A stretch of 64,000 bases of DNA, from positions 5,918,501 to 5,982,500 of the forward strand of contig JADLSH010000367.1 in assembly GCA_016169945.1 (NCBI GenBank), read 5' to 3'. Positions within the stretch are counted from its first letter, which is position 1; each line of letters opens with the position of its first letter. Shown here one piece after another: positions 37,801 to 44,689 of this stretch. The position numbers were made by a program, and so were the translations under genes. The notes beneath the pieces are model-generated. The model made no database searches and was not told the DNA's origin. It was given only the letters and a program-made list of their open reading frames with translations. The DNA is from Trachythela sp. YZ-2020 (Eukaryota; Cnidaria; Anthozoa; Malacalcyonacea; Clavulariidae).

Positions 37801-40078
37801 GCATTTTTTAATACCATGGACTGGTGGGGCATTTTCCCCACAGCTCCTTCCTCTGCCCCACCACTGAAGGAAAAAAATGGCCTATTGCCCCAAAGCCAGG
37901 GCCCTAGGACCTGTATTGAGTAAATGAGTTTAACATTGAAAAGAAGTTTAAAATTATAAATTTTTTATCGTTTTATGTTCATAGTGTGAAATGTTACTAA
38001 AATCATAAAATCAAGTAGAAAAATTATTTTGTTGCTGACTGGTGTTGCAGGAAATCATACCCCTATGTTTGTGATGTACAGCAACGTACGTACAGTATAT
38101 CTTAGTAATTAGTATGATACTGCTTAAATACAAAATTTGTTGGTGAGCATACTTAAACTTATGTTGTGTTTGAATGTTTAGCATGCAATTTATTACAAAT
38201 TTCACTATTAAAACTTGTTTTGAGAAGCTGAGATTTAAAAAAAAATGCTATTTCAGAGACCCAAATTTTAAAAATTTCCTGGGGGGCATGCCCCCATACC
38301 CCCCTAGCTAATTAGTGCCTGCGGCACTCGGCTCACACCTTTGGTGCGAGCAAGCCTCGCATACTATCCTGGGGGGAGGGCAAGGAAAATGGGCCCTTTG
38401 GCAGTTTTGCCCCACCACTGAAGAATCCTTAAAAAATGCATTGCAATACACTCAATATACAGCATGTCAGGGAACAAGACATTATAATTCAACACTTAAT
38501 ATATTATAAAACTTGAATCATGATTGAAAATTATAGTACACATGCTCCACAAAGCATAAGATGCTCAATATAAAGGAGTTAATGAGTTTTAGAGGAGGTT
38601 TAAGAAGTTTTTAGAACAATTCTTTAAATTCACTGTGGTTATTCGTCTGACACAAGTATTCTCCTCATTCTTTAACATGCTACAATGATGCCTCACAAAT
38701 TTCATTAGTTTTCAAGCAATCCCTTGGCAGCCAAGTGGTAAAGGCATCCACCTTATAATCGCTCACACATTGGATCTGATGCCTGATTTTACAGTTAGGA
38801 TGTCGGCCAGTTAGGTTAGGGCGGGGGTTGGGTGAGGGCAAGGTTCAGGTTATTTTATTGCTAATGTTGTATGTAAACATGCTTAATAGTTAATATTGTG
38901 TCAGACAAATGGAGGTTACACATGGTGTTGGACAATACCCCTCACCTTGATCTTAATACACACACCCCTCACCTTGATCTGTCATTCCTGGGTGAATTTA
39001 TTCTTCATTTATGTGACATATTGACCACTTATATTTATAAGGTCAAAGGATAAAGAGCATAGCACAGCAGAGTGAAGACATATATGTCATTAGGATAGCA
39101 GGGTTGAGTTTCTGTGTTTTCATTTCTTTAAATAGGACATCACAGGTACTCTGGCGCATGCATTACTCATGTTATTTTTCAACATGTGTAACTATAATCA
39201 CAAAGATCTAAATCACATGTCACAACGTCTATTTTTGTATGGGGTATTATGCGCTCACAAACGCGACTACTTTTAGATAATCGATTCTAATTATGATATT
39301 TTCAGTCGCCGTTCGTCTTCAGTGGTGCCTGAAAGCCTGAAAGGATTTTCCGCGGTGGCTATCTAAGGTCAACATTGACCTGGATATATTGTTAAGTAAT
39401 CAGTTCCTAATAAAGCTGTCAAATCAAAAATCAAACCTACGGAAAAATCGAATGAAAGTTTTCCAATTAGAAACGGAATCATACTAATTAGAATTTTGTT
39501 TTGCCCTTGCAACATAGATCAAAACAAATTATTCTCGAAACCGATGTCAACAATAGAGTAAGGTCAACAAAACTACATTATAGCAATCTATAATACAAGG
39601 CCGTGCTGTTCCACCTTCAATGGCTACTTTAAGGTCCTGTCGACATACGGTGATAAATAGCACATACAGTGTTGACGGAATTTGACGGAGTAGAAATATT
39701 CCAACCAGTAACACCTAATACTTATTAACAAGAAACCACAATGACTTTACACAAAAGAATACAAAACAGAACAATTACATTTTCACTCCGTGTCACACTC
39801 ACCTTAGACCTTGTCGACAGTGCTATGTGTTTCCTCGTCTGGCGGTCTTTCAGTCCCTCCAAAAGACGAATAAGCATAATATTTCCTGGTAACTCGTCCA
39901 CATTTTCAGTGACAAGACGGCGACATTCAGGACAACGTAGTTCTTGCCTCGAAGCTACGATAGCTTTTAAACAGCCTTTACAAAACGTATGTTGACAGGG
40001 TAAAACCTTACATGTCTCGTCCAAACGTTCTAGACATACAGAGCAGTCAAGTCCTTCGAAAATTGCCAAAGCATCCAT
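13672..40078 (-). CDS. SH3RF: SH3RF/POSH-type E3 ubiquitin-protein ligase, 13 coding exons
   Basis: Scaffold ubiquitin ligase of the POSH family. In animals it links Rac to the JNK kinase cascade and ubiquitinates partners through its RING finger. Joining 13 GT-AG exons gives 1917 nt (638 aa plus stop) with every phase matching. Exon ranges: 40078-39803, 25064-25006, 23638-23524, 22090-21986, 21765-21670, 20901-20503, 20286-20201, 20116-19946, 19844-19628, 15306-15236, 15131-15032, 14551-14499, 13840-13672. Domains: C3HC4 RING (C12, C15, C28, H30, C33, C36, C49, C52), then SH3 at about 98-150, 163-217, 380-435 and 583-638, the last ending at the C terminus as in POSH proteins. It is shorter than the roughly 890-aa human SH3RF1, mostly in the linkers. 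Start: an in-frame ATG 15 bp upstream (40093) exists; 40078 fits the family better. Paralogue number (SH3RF1/2/3) cannot be assigned. Confidence 0.93.
14499..14551 (-). CDS. SH3RF: SH3RF exon 12: short linker
   Basis: A 53-nt exon between TTTTTAG and GTAAGT encoding a polar stretch ([17 protein letters not shown]) that leads into SH3-4. Its phase (0 in, 2 out) matches both neighbours. Confidence 0.8.
15032..15131 (-). CDS. SH3RF: SH3RF exon 11: Ser-rich linker
   Basis: A 100-nt exon bounded by TTTCAG and GTATGT. It encodes a Thr/Ser-rich low-complexity linker with a run of eight serines before SH3-4. The phase matches exon 10. Confidence 0.82.
15236..15306 (-). CDS. SH3RF: SH3RF exon 10: basic linker motif
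   Basis: A 71-nt exon between TTTTAG and GTAAGT. It encodes [16 protein letters not shown], a basic segment resembling the conserved Lys/Leu-rich stretch that precedes SH3-4 in vertebrate POSH. Confidence 0.82.
15844..16190 (-). pseudogene. LINE RT, palm fragment
   Basis: The minus strand encodes [18 protein letters not shown] and [16 protein letters not shown], typical RT palm motifs of CR1/Jockey-type LINEs. In the first, the usual Asp of KAFDSVPH is Val. The frame then breaks before the catalytic ADD box, which is absent from the copy. Confidence 0.85.
16197..16760 (-). pseudogene. LINE RT, N-terminal half
   Basis: The frame shows [16 protein letters not shown] and [15 protein letters not shown] followed by [18 protein letters not shown], the finger motifs of non-LTR reverse transcriptases. 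It is a direct continuation of the endonuclease after a frame change. Confidence 0.88.
16699..17616 (-). pseudogene. LINE AP-endonuclease domain
   Basis: The 305-codon frame carries the endonuclease signatures [21 protein letters not shown] (GDxN), [12 protein letters not shown] and SDHSAVVV. Part of the N-terminus lies upstream in another frame (about 17715-17640, [12 protein letters not shown]). Confidence 0.88.
17930..18916 (-). pseudogene. LINE ORF1
   Basis: The first frame (18916-18293) is a hydrophilic Asn/Ser-rich protein with an [11 protein letters not shown] internal duplication. A second frame continues with [17 protein letters not shown] and [19 protein letters not shown], a nucleic-acid-binding-like module of the kind found in ORF1 of CR1/Nimb-type elements (my recollection of the family). 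The frames are split by a stop. Confidence 0.7.
19628..19844 (-). CDS. SH3RF: SH3RF exon 9: linker
   Basis: The acceptor (pyrimidine-rich, TTTTAAG) supplies the single G that completes an Arg codon from exon 8. The donor is CCACCT followed by GTAAGT. It encodes a Ser/Asn/Pro linker with [15 protein letters not shown] and [14 protein letters not shown], giving several PxxP-type motifs. The longer open frame upstream of 19844 is not used if the phases are right. Confidence 0.82.
19946..20116 (-). CDS. SH3RF: SH3RF exon 8: SH3-3
   Basis: The acceptor TTATAG precedes GTACATAG and the donor is GTATGT. It encodes [27 protein letters not shown] and [12 protein letters not shown], a complete SH3 core very close to POSH SH3-3. 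The phase (2 in, 2 out) fits exons 7 and 9. Confidence 0.93.
20201..20286 (-). CDS. SH3RF: SH3RF exon 7: linker
   Basis: An 86-nt exon (TTCTAG / GTAAGT) encoding a Ser/Thr-rich linker ([22 protein letters not shown]) leading into SH3-3. Confidence 0.82.
20503..20901 (-). CDS. SH3RF: SH3RF exon 6: basic linker between SH3-2 and SH3-3
   Basis: A 399-nt exon (AACAG / GTAAAG) with 133 codons, hydrophilic and Arg/Ser/Asn-rich ([27 protein letters not shown]). In studied POSH proteins the region between SH3-2 and SH3-3 binds activated Rac; conservation of that site here is not evident. It starts with TTG read in phase from exon 5, not with an initiator. Confidence 0.85.
21670..21765 (-). CDS. SH3RF: SH3RF exon 5: SH3-2, second half
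   Basis: Encodes [17 protein letters not shown] and [10 protein letters not shown] between TATTTAG and GTATGA. It completes SH3-2 started in exon 4; the intron splits the domain at the same point as in SH3-1. Confidence 0.92.
21986..22090 (-). CDS. SH3RF: SH3RF exon 4: SH3-2, first half
   Basis: Encodes [35 protein letters not shown] (given here as two parts: residues [10 protein letters not shown] then the GLYDFEE core). Splice sites are TATTTAG and GTTGGA. The phase is 0 at both ends. Confidence 0.9.
22212..23101. mobile_element. 890-bp TIR element with internal duplication
   Basis: The short inverted termini TGCGGTGCCC and GGGCACCGCA bound a segment in SH3RF intron 3. Inside is a (GTTT)n microsatellite (22267-22295) and a direct repeat: gactgtttgct...ccttatctctggttttatgcg to gatttatggcctt occurs near 22410-22555 and 22645-22785. 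Frames in the interior show no transposase motif. Target duplication not resolved. Confidence 0.5.
23194..23266. mobile_element. 73-bp hAT-like mini-MITE with 8-bp TSD
   Basis: The termini TAGGGATGTTCGGTA and TACCGAACATCCCTA are inverted. The 8-bp ATAGAGAG flanks both sides (23186-23193 and 23267-23274). A second, inner CCGGTATACCG/ACCGGTAT palindrome makes it a compact hairpin. Confidence 0.88.
23524..23638 (-). CDS. SH3RF: SH3RF exon 3: SH3-1, second half
   Basis: Encodes [20 protein letters not shown] and the GYLPANFVE end of the domain. Acceptor CATTTAG, donor GTAAAT. Phase 2 in, 0 out. Confidence 0.92.
23890..24258. mobile_element. 369-bp MITE, 60-bp TIRs, TA flank
   Basis: The termini AGGAGGCTCCCTACAG and their complement extend as a perfect inverted repeat for about 60 bp, through cacgcaaatgtgctctaaggtccattatttg. 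TA flanks both ends (23888-23889, 24259-24260). A second inverted pair (cacctaaagtacaaa / tttgtactttagg) lies within. Noncoding. The TA flank suggests mobilisation by a Tc1/mariner-type transposase. It sits in SH3RF intron 2. Confidence 0.88.
25006..25064 (-). CDS. SH3RF: SH3RF exon 2: SH3-1, first part
   Basis: A 59-nt exon (CCTGTAG / GTGAGT) encoding [20 protein letters not shown], the first strand of SH3-1. It joins in phase to exon 1 upstream and exon 3 downstream. Confidence 0.9.
25211..25822. mobile_element. 612-bp near-palindromic MITE, TA flank
   Basis: Almost the whole element is an inverted repeat. The left arm begins CCGGGTGGGGCAAAAAAAAG and the right arm ends with its complement; arms of about 290 bp remain alignable to the centre. 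TA (perhaps TATA) flanks both sides. The right arm has a small duplication of tttaagttttt. Noncoding, in SH3RF intron 1. Confidence 0.9.
25985..26240. repeat. degenerate direct repeat, about 186-bp offset
   Basis: The words gtttctggggagggcaaa...gtggacctacag...gcgcccgtc near 25985-26030 recur as gtttctgggcagggaaat...gtaaacctccag...gcgccggtc near 26171-26226. This indicates an old tandem duplication. Confidence 0.5.
27249..27653. mobile_element. 405-bp palindromic MITE, TA flank
   Basis: Two arms of about 180 bp are nearly perfect complements, starting AGGCCGGCCTCCACTTGCACG, around a 35-bp G+C-rich loop. TA flanks both sides (27247-27248, 27654-27655). Unusually CpG-rich for this window (acgtacgtacgcac, cgcgacgg). 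Noncoding. Confidence 0.9.
27716..27773. mobile_element. 58-bp foldback with 9-bp TSD
   Basis: The inverted ends TAGCCTGCGGGCA and TGCCCGCAGGCTA enclose 32 bp. The 9-bp sequence cgtttgttg occurs directly on both sides (27707-27715, 27774-27782). It interrupts the left arm of the larger TIR element, so it inserted later. Confidence 0.8.
28101..28207. repeat. 107-bp foldback
   Basis: The arms aacaattattcgcct...ggtgaatatcggtgaata and ttattcaccgatatattcacc...ggcgaataattgtt pair around acacatcgacttcgtctcgg. Confidence 0.75.
28419..29473. other. intronic, no gene
   Basis: Part of SH3RF intron 1 downstream of the nested GPCR. A (TA)n run lies at about 28608-28627. No other structure was bounded. 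Confidence 0.4.
29474..30376 (-). CDS. class A (rhodopsin-like) G-protein-coupled receptor, single exon
   Basis: A complete 300-aa intronless receptor, predicted in the plasma membrane with seven helices. TM1 about residues 20-45 with GALTNGLV (N1.50); TM2 with LCFSDFLSS (D2.50); end of TM3 [10 protein letters not shown], so the usual DRY is NRY; TM4 near 148-165 with a Trp; TM5 near 170-195; TM6 with ATWLPSIIF (CWxP as TWLP); TM7 with [11 protein letters not shown] (NPxxY). The N-terminus is short with no signal peptide. I find no Cys at the extracellular end of TM3 or in ECL2, so the conserved disulfide appears absent. The ligand is unknown. Missing that disulfide recalls melanocortin/adenosine/cannabinoid-like receptors, but that is only a resemblance. 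It lies within SH3RF intron 1 on the same strand. Confidence 0.9.
   Translation of the reverse strand: MDDTSRYWIDKVEYAPMPWTIAIITSVVSSILALLGALTNGLVMYLITQIKRFHQVQNMDILILSLCFSDFLSSVVVQPQLIPRILARSRIPVGQSLSLHVSTHFTLTSGSLSLLFITFNRYWSIKFPFYYANHVTEMKIYGCLVAIFSATVAIVIWVFFDGKLEARIFPIIVSVIFSFTIILQIMIFTIVCTHNRNMRRQITAVQHNQSDISHITRRTNAHRSKTNRTILYICAIFIATWLPSIIFRVYYVFHGNLTFHIQWIHLFNVVIQIHSCINPWLYVLRSSRVKQVLIRIYRRQ
30377..33974. other. intronic, no gene
   Basis: SH3RF intron 1 upstream of the GPCR start; it may hold its promoter. Contains a G13 homopolymer near 33140 and repeats around agttcactgatggtaccagttcactg (33030-33070). Frames at 30912-31317 and 31952-32228 show no domain. Confidence 0.4.
33975..34232. 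mobile_element. possible MITE fragment
   Basis: Begins agggaccagtcattatttatggccgggg and ends with an approximately inverted ccccaccccaccacaaaggggtcatttat. A related word (gcggtcattatttatggggta) occurs near 49150. The boundaries are uncertain. Confidence 0.3.
34233..35918. other. intronic; one tRNA-like fragment
   Basis: No gene. Near 35602-35640 the sequence ttaatagctcaatagatagag resembles a tRNA A-box region, and ttcgaccc just upstream resembles a B-box in the wrong order. I read it as a possible SINE remnant. Confidence 0.3.
35919..36005. mobile_element. 87-bp foldback with 9-bp TSD
   Basis: The ends are perfect 18-bp inverted repeats, CTGCCTCGTACCCAGGCG and its complement. The 9-bp gcgcaatca flanks both sides exactly (35910-35918, 36006-36014). 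Noncoding. It has the same design as the 58-bp element at 27716 with a different TIR sequence. Confidence 0.9.
36015..37390. other. intronic, no gene
   Basis: No supported gene. There are short palindromic words around acgtacgtacgtac (36515-36530) and ggtacatgggtacatgtac (36558-36576). Confidence 0.4.
37391..37487. repeat. two-copy tandem duplication, about 50 bp
   Basis: The block aaccattctcataca...atcactaacggaggcc...tatttattcta is present twice in a row (about 37391-37440 and 37441-37487). The first copy carries a 5-bp insertion. Confidence 0.85.
37801..38433. mobile_element. TIR element, family member A
   Basis: The left end ggcattttttaataccatggactggtggggca is mirrored by the right end gccccaccactgaagaatccttaaaaaatgc. 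A second gccccaccactg word lies at about 37853. The interior includes cctggggggcatgcccccata. A related element interrupts the LINE near 60630-61672. Noncoding. Confidence 0.65.
38729..38800 (+). repeat. tRNA-like sequence, possible SINE head
   Basis: The run ggcagccaagtggtaaaggcatccacc looks like a D-arm/A-box region, and cacattggatctgatgcc looks like a degraded B-box. No acceptor stem can be formed convincingly, so it is more likely a tRNA-derived SINE relic than a tRNA gene. Confidence 0.35.
38801..39802. other. first part of SH3RF intron 1
   Basis: No structure recognised beyond the GTGAGT donor at its exon-1 edge. Confidence 0.4.
39803..40078 (-). CDS. SH3RF: SH3RF exon 1: start codon and RING finger
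   Basis: Encodes 92 aa. [19 protein letters not shown] begins the C3HC4 [19 protein letters not shown] and [11 protein letters not shown] complete it, followed by [15 protein letters not shown] as in POSH proteins. The donor is AAG followed by GTGAGT. An upstream in-frame ATG at 40093 would add MYLLA. The next exon is 14.7 kb away. Confidence 0.93.
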
Positions 40079-40093
40079 AGCTAGTAAATACAA

Positions 40094-40450
40094 GTACGTT
40101 CACTATTGGAGATATAGAACATAATAAATAGAGAACCGTGTCTTATAAAACGCTCAATCCGATTTCCTGGCTGAGTAAAAAGCTAATAAGAATCGCCGAC
40201 AATCATGTTAAAGATAAAAACGCTGTTCATGAAACAGTTCTCCTTCTAATGACTGAATTGAAACTGTAACAACTAAATTTATAAATTGCTGCACTGCGTT
40301 ATAGCACAACTCTATATAGAACCACGATTATGATAGAACCAATGTTGTTGTGTGGACTTCAATAGTTCAATTTCATAGTTCATATGCGCCCGTGCTGAAC
40401 GTGTACGTCGCTTTTCCGCACACGCATGCGCAATTCCGTCCGCCTGAAAA
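40094..40450 (-). promoter_or_regulatory. putative SH3RF promoter / 5' UTR
   Basis: Sequence just upstream of the SH3RF start. It contains a locally CpG-rich patch at about 40385-40445, with cgcatgcgca (40423-40432) resembling the NRF-1 palindrome common in housekeeping promoters. There is no TATA box at a set distance that I can defend. Promoter function is inferred from position. Confidence 0.35.
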
Positions 40451-41814
40451 GAAATACAATACAAAATTACAAAGTAACACAATATTATCTAAAATATATT
40501 AATAGATAAATCAAAAATAAGATGTGAAGTAATTTGGTGGTTCACATTTTACATTTTTTTAATTGCATGCGTGAGGACATGTTTGGAAATTGTATAGTTA
40601 TTAGACATGACATGAACATTGAGGAATGTGCTCTGTAAATAAAGGATTGATGTTCTATATTCCATCGGATCAAGTCTGATCATCTGGACGAATTAATTGA
40701 CTGAACATTGTGTACATGTGTTTATAAAGTAAAATAGAATTTATCTTTTAATATTTGCTGTATATACTGTGGTGCATTGTATTTATATTCCGTACAAAAA
40801 AAAATTGTGAGCTTTGTGACTTGCATATCATGACACTTTAAAAAAATATTTTTTTTAATTAAGCCGGATGAAAACTGAATTAAAGGATAACTAGGTAAAT
40901 GAAAATACGCAGTGACAGTGTAGGCTTTATATATAGTCTATACTTTATAGATTATATATAGGAATATAGGACCAGTAACAGTGTACGTCAGAGCGCTAGA
41001 GTCAGTAGAGATCAAAGTAGATGAGTAGATGACTGTAGAAGTGGTAAAGGGTATTTTCGTGAGCCGTGAATTGCCAATATTTGTTCCCGTAAAATGTGAA
41101 ATGACGAATTTTTGTGTCGTGAAATGTGATTTATATCCCTAGCCGTGATTGTCGATAATTTCGTGATTGTCCGCGAAACGTGAATCTATTCGAGGCCTGT
41201 AGAACAAAGACTGAACGAGCAGTGAGAACGTCAAGAAGAGCAATGCTATGGATGTAACAATTTTACTGCGTGTATTTTCTTGATTTTGTATTAGATATAT
41301 CGGTTGTTTTTTAGAAAATTTGTTGAAATTGGTTTAAGAACGGCTTTAAATACTCACTTTAAATTTACGTATTTGAAAACGTGGTTTTTAATTTTCGTGA
41401 AATGTCAATACCACCCTATATATAGAAGCGTTATAGGTTTATGCGTATAGACAAACCATTTTAAGCTGAAAACGTGCTTTTTGCATGACCACAACAGAAA
41501 GTACGGATAGGGATGTATTTGGAAACGGTAATGAGTTTTATTTTGATTTTTCCATAGCTTTGTCTAAGTCCCATAACCCTGTGAGACATTGTCATTGCAA
41601 TGTAACGTTAAGTTTAAGTATTCCGGAACGGCATATCTGTTTTGTATATTACTTGAATACTGTATTTACTTCTGGTAAGTATAACAAGAAACAGAAAACG
41701 AAATTTCTACACAGAAGGATTAATTAATTTAATGAACTAATTAACTGCACAACAAAACGGCGTGCTATATGACTGAAAAGGGAATTCCCATGACCATGAT
41801 TATAACACTATGGC
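40451..41814. other. intergenic; possible degraded element 41048-41418
   Basis: No gene. Sequence between gggtattttcgtg (41048) and tgtcaataccaccc (41418) has weakly inverted ends and many cgtgaaatgtga words, suggesting a decayed transposon. Confidence 0.35.
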
Positions 41815-42811
41815 AGGTCAGAACATGCAAAGACAGATTTTGGGCAAGGTTGTCCATCACCACAAGCCACCTCGGCTGGATCAAACAGGCCAAGCCTCAG
41901 ATGAGTAAATCTTTGTTGCAAACCACTCAAGTGTTTCAGTCACCCGCATGCACACTCACTGACGCTATTGTGGACCACGCAATTGTGTCTGCTGTGGTGA
42001 TATCACGCCATTGTTTCACTAGAGTTGTCAATTTTTAATTTTCTTTGTCGTCATTCCTTATGATGAAAATTCAAAGATGGAGACTCATGAAAAAATTATC
42101 CCCAAACCAAGGGCAAGAGCGAGCACTCTAAATATGAATACCGAGTTAGTGGCTTGTGATGGCTTTAATTGGTATATATAAATCCAGAAAAAGCAGTATC
42201 ATATCAACTTGAAGTCTACTAAGACTCTAAGGGTCTTAGCAAGATGGTTTAGGTCTTTAGGAAAACAAATGAACACTAATACTGCAGTTTTTGCAATATT
42301 AAAATGGAGTAGTAAATACTTGGAGTAGGAATGTGTTTCCTTCCAGTGGCGTCTCAGTTTTTTTCAATGTCGTACCATGCATTCAAGTAAAAATTTCAAG
42401 ACAAACTTCGTTCTCTCAGAATCCCGAGATAAAATGTTATTGTTTCGATTCTATGCGGAACAAAGCTTACCTTGATGGATAAATGCCTGCAGTTCCGGTA
42501 AACGGTTAGGAATATATTCTGCCTTGAAAAATTATAAACTGTGTTTTTCACAACAACATATACATAGGTCATTGTTATGGTTATCTTAAACAATCGGCTC
42601 ACCACAACTCTGTGTCTCAGTCTTAAACTGCATGAGAGACATTTTGGTTTTTGTGACGACTACAATGGAGATTGCATGTGAGACCATGCATATAAAAAGT
42701 TGCTTAAATTCAATAGCTATACCACTGAACATTCCTACAATACCAGAGCATTAAGAAATATACAAAGACCACTAAGGCAAAGTATAGAAGACAAAGAATA
42801 GCTTTATGAAA
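41815..42811. repeat. copy A of a 1-kb direct duplication
   Basis: Aligns by eye with 43046-44240. Shared words include gtccatcaccacaagcc, aaatctttgttgcaaaccactcaagtgttt, gacgctattgtggaccacgca, aaaattcaaagatgga and cggctcacc. Divergence is substantial, so it is old. Copy A retains the uninterrupted gtgatatcacg site where copy B carries a MITE. Confidence 0.85.
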
Positions 42812-42819
42812 TAATTGAT

Positions 42820-43050
42820 GTTGTCGATAGTTGTAATTACTTCTGCCACATCCTTAATTTATCGTGCAAAACAAACATTAGCTCGAACCCTGATGATCGC
42901 TTTTATTGCATGCCTTTTATATATTCAACTTCTCAGTGTTAAGCTATTTTCCAAGCATGTAAATAATTTACAAATTCGGATGACGTTATATTAGAAGTCC
43001 GTTTTCCTGTCCGTTTTAAATGGTTCGCTTCAAAAACAAGTGATCACGCA
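42820..43050. repeat. left inverted arm flanking copy B
   Basis: Pairs as an inverted repeat with 44262-44485. Shared words (one side reversed) are gttgtcgatagttgt, gtgcaaaacaaacattagctcgaaccc, gatgacgttat and tcaaaaacaagtgatca. Confidence 0.75.
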
Positions 43051-44240
43051 CGCACATGCAAGGACAGATATTAGGGTGAGGTTAATTGTCCATCACCACA
43101 AGCCTCCTCGGCTGGATCAAATATCTCAAGCTTCAAGGTGACTAAATCTTTGTTGCAAACCACTCAAGTGTTTAGTCACCCGCATGCACACTCACTATAG
43201 TCTCACTGACGCTATTGTGGACCACGCAGTTGTGTCTGCTGTGGTGATACAGTAAGTCCCCGCATATAAGAAACCGACATTTTCAAATCAGGCTGTTCAG
43301 TTTCTTATCATATGCGAGACAAAGTTTTAAACAGAGGCTGCCAGTTTCTTATATGTTAACAAGAAACTGAGTTATATGTGATAGCTTTAAAGTAAATAAA
43401 TCAGTGTGAAGTAAAATATTACTCAGTTCAATTAAATTTTTTATAAGCAAATTCTCATTTTTTTTAACATTTTAGAAACCAACATTTTGAAAACAGGCTG
43501 TTTAGTTTCTTATAAATGAGGAAATATTCACTCTATAGGCAGGCTGTAGTTTCTTATATGGCGGTTTCTTAATTCTTATATGTGGGGATTTACTGTATCA
43601 CGCTAGACACGCGAGAGTTGCCAATATTCTTAATTTTGTCTGTCGATATTTCATGCGATAAAAATTCAAAGATGGAAACTCCATTTTGAGTGAAAAAATT
43701 ATTCCCAAACCAAGGCAAAACAAACGAACAAAAAAGGGCTGTTATATATAGTGATATTGCAGTTTCTACAATATGAATAAGAATTAAGATAATATGATTA
43801 TAACGGAATACTAGTAATTTGTTTCCTTTCAGTCGACTCACTCTATGAGCTGTCATGCCATTGTGTTCTTATTCCTCAGTTTTCTTCAATGTCATATAAC
43901 ATATAGAACATCAGTCAAGACAACATACTGTTTTCATGTAAGAATTCCTAGACAAACTTATTTGTCTTTTAAATAAATTATAGACTGTGTTCTTCTCAAC
44001 AACCGATGGTCATGGCTCATGCATACCACAGATAACTAAAGCACTCGGCTCACCGCAAGTCCTCAACTCAGAGATTTGACAGTGCTGGTTAGGAAATAGA
44101 CCATATGATCAGATTGAAAACTGTTTTTAAACCCAACAGCGAGCAACATTCTCGCAATACCAGAACAAAAACGGACAATTAAAGTACATTATATATACAT
44201 CTTATACAAAGTACAACTAAGACAAAGAACGGTTTTATAT
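43046..44240. repeat. copy B of the direct duplication, between inverted arms
   Basis: Second copy of the segment at 41815-42811. It is longer because of a 346-bp MITE (43250-43595) and is bounded by inverted arms, so it may be the body of a foldback transposon. No coding frame was recognised. Confidence 0.8.
43250..43595. mobile_element. 346-bp pogo/Tigger-like MITE with empty site in copy A
   Basis: The termini CAGTAAGTCCCCGCATATAAGAAACC and the near-complement ending ATGTGGGGATTTACTG are of pogo/Tigger style. TA is duplicated at 43248-43249 and 43596-43597. Copy A reads gtgatatcac without interruption at the same point, so the insertion boundaries and TA duplication are read directly. The interior repeats the word cttatatg/catataag. 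Noncoding. Confidence 0.95.
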
Positions 44241-44261
44241 ATGTAGGGTGTCTGACCACTT

Positions 44262-44485
44262 GTTTTTGACGAACCAAGTAAAAATGGACAGGAAATATAG
44301 ACTTCTCAATAACGTCATTCGAATATTTTAAATTCTTCACATATTTCGAAATATCTTAACTTGCCGACCATAACAATTTATTTTTTAGGCGAGGGATGAA
44401 AGAGATCAACGGGGGTTCGAGCTAATGTTTGTTTTACACAATGCACAAGTGATTTAGCAGGAGTACGTACAGTTATCGACAACTG
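44262..44485. repeat. right inverted arm flanking copy B
   Basis: Inverted counterpart of 42820-43050. Words present are tgaccacttgtttttgacgaacc, aataacgtcattcg, ggttcgagctaatgtttgttt and gttatcgacaactg. Confidence 0.75.
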
Positions 44486-44689
44486 TATGTAGCTACAACA
44501 TGCAGAGACTATTGTATGATCTTAACATGGAACCGTTCTGATTTAGAGACTAAGAGGATTCTACGGATTCTAGGATGGTAACTATACATATTCAAGTATC
44601 GATCTTACCTACACCCAAATTACATGCAACTGTTCTGTGGGTGTTTGTTGTACATGTAAAGAAAATTAGTTATAGCTAAGCGAAGTCTT

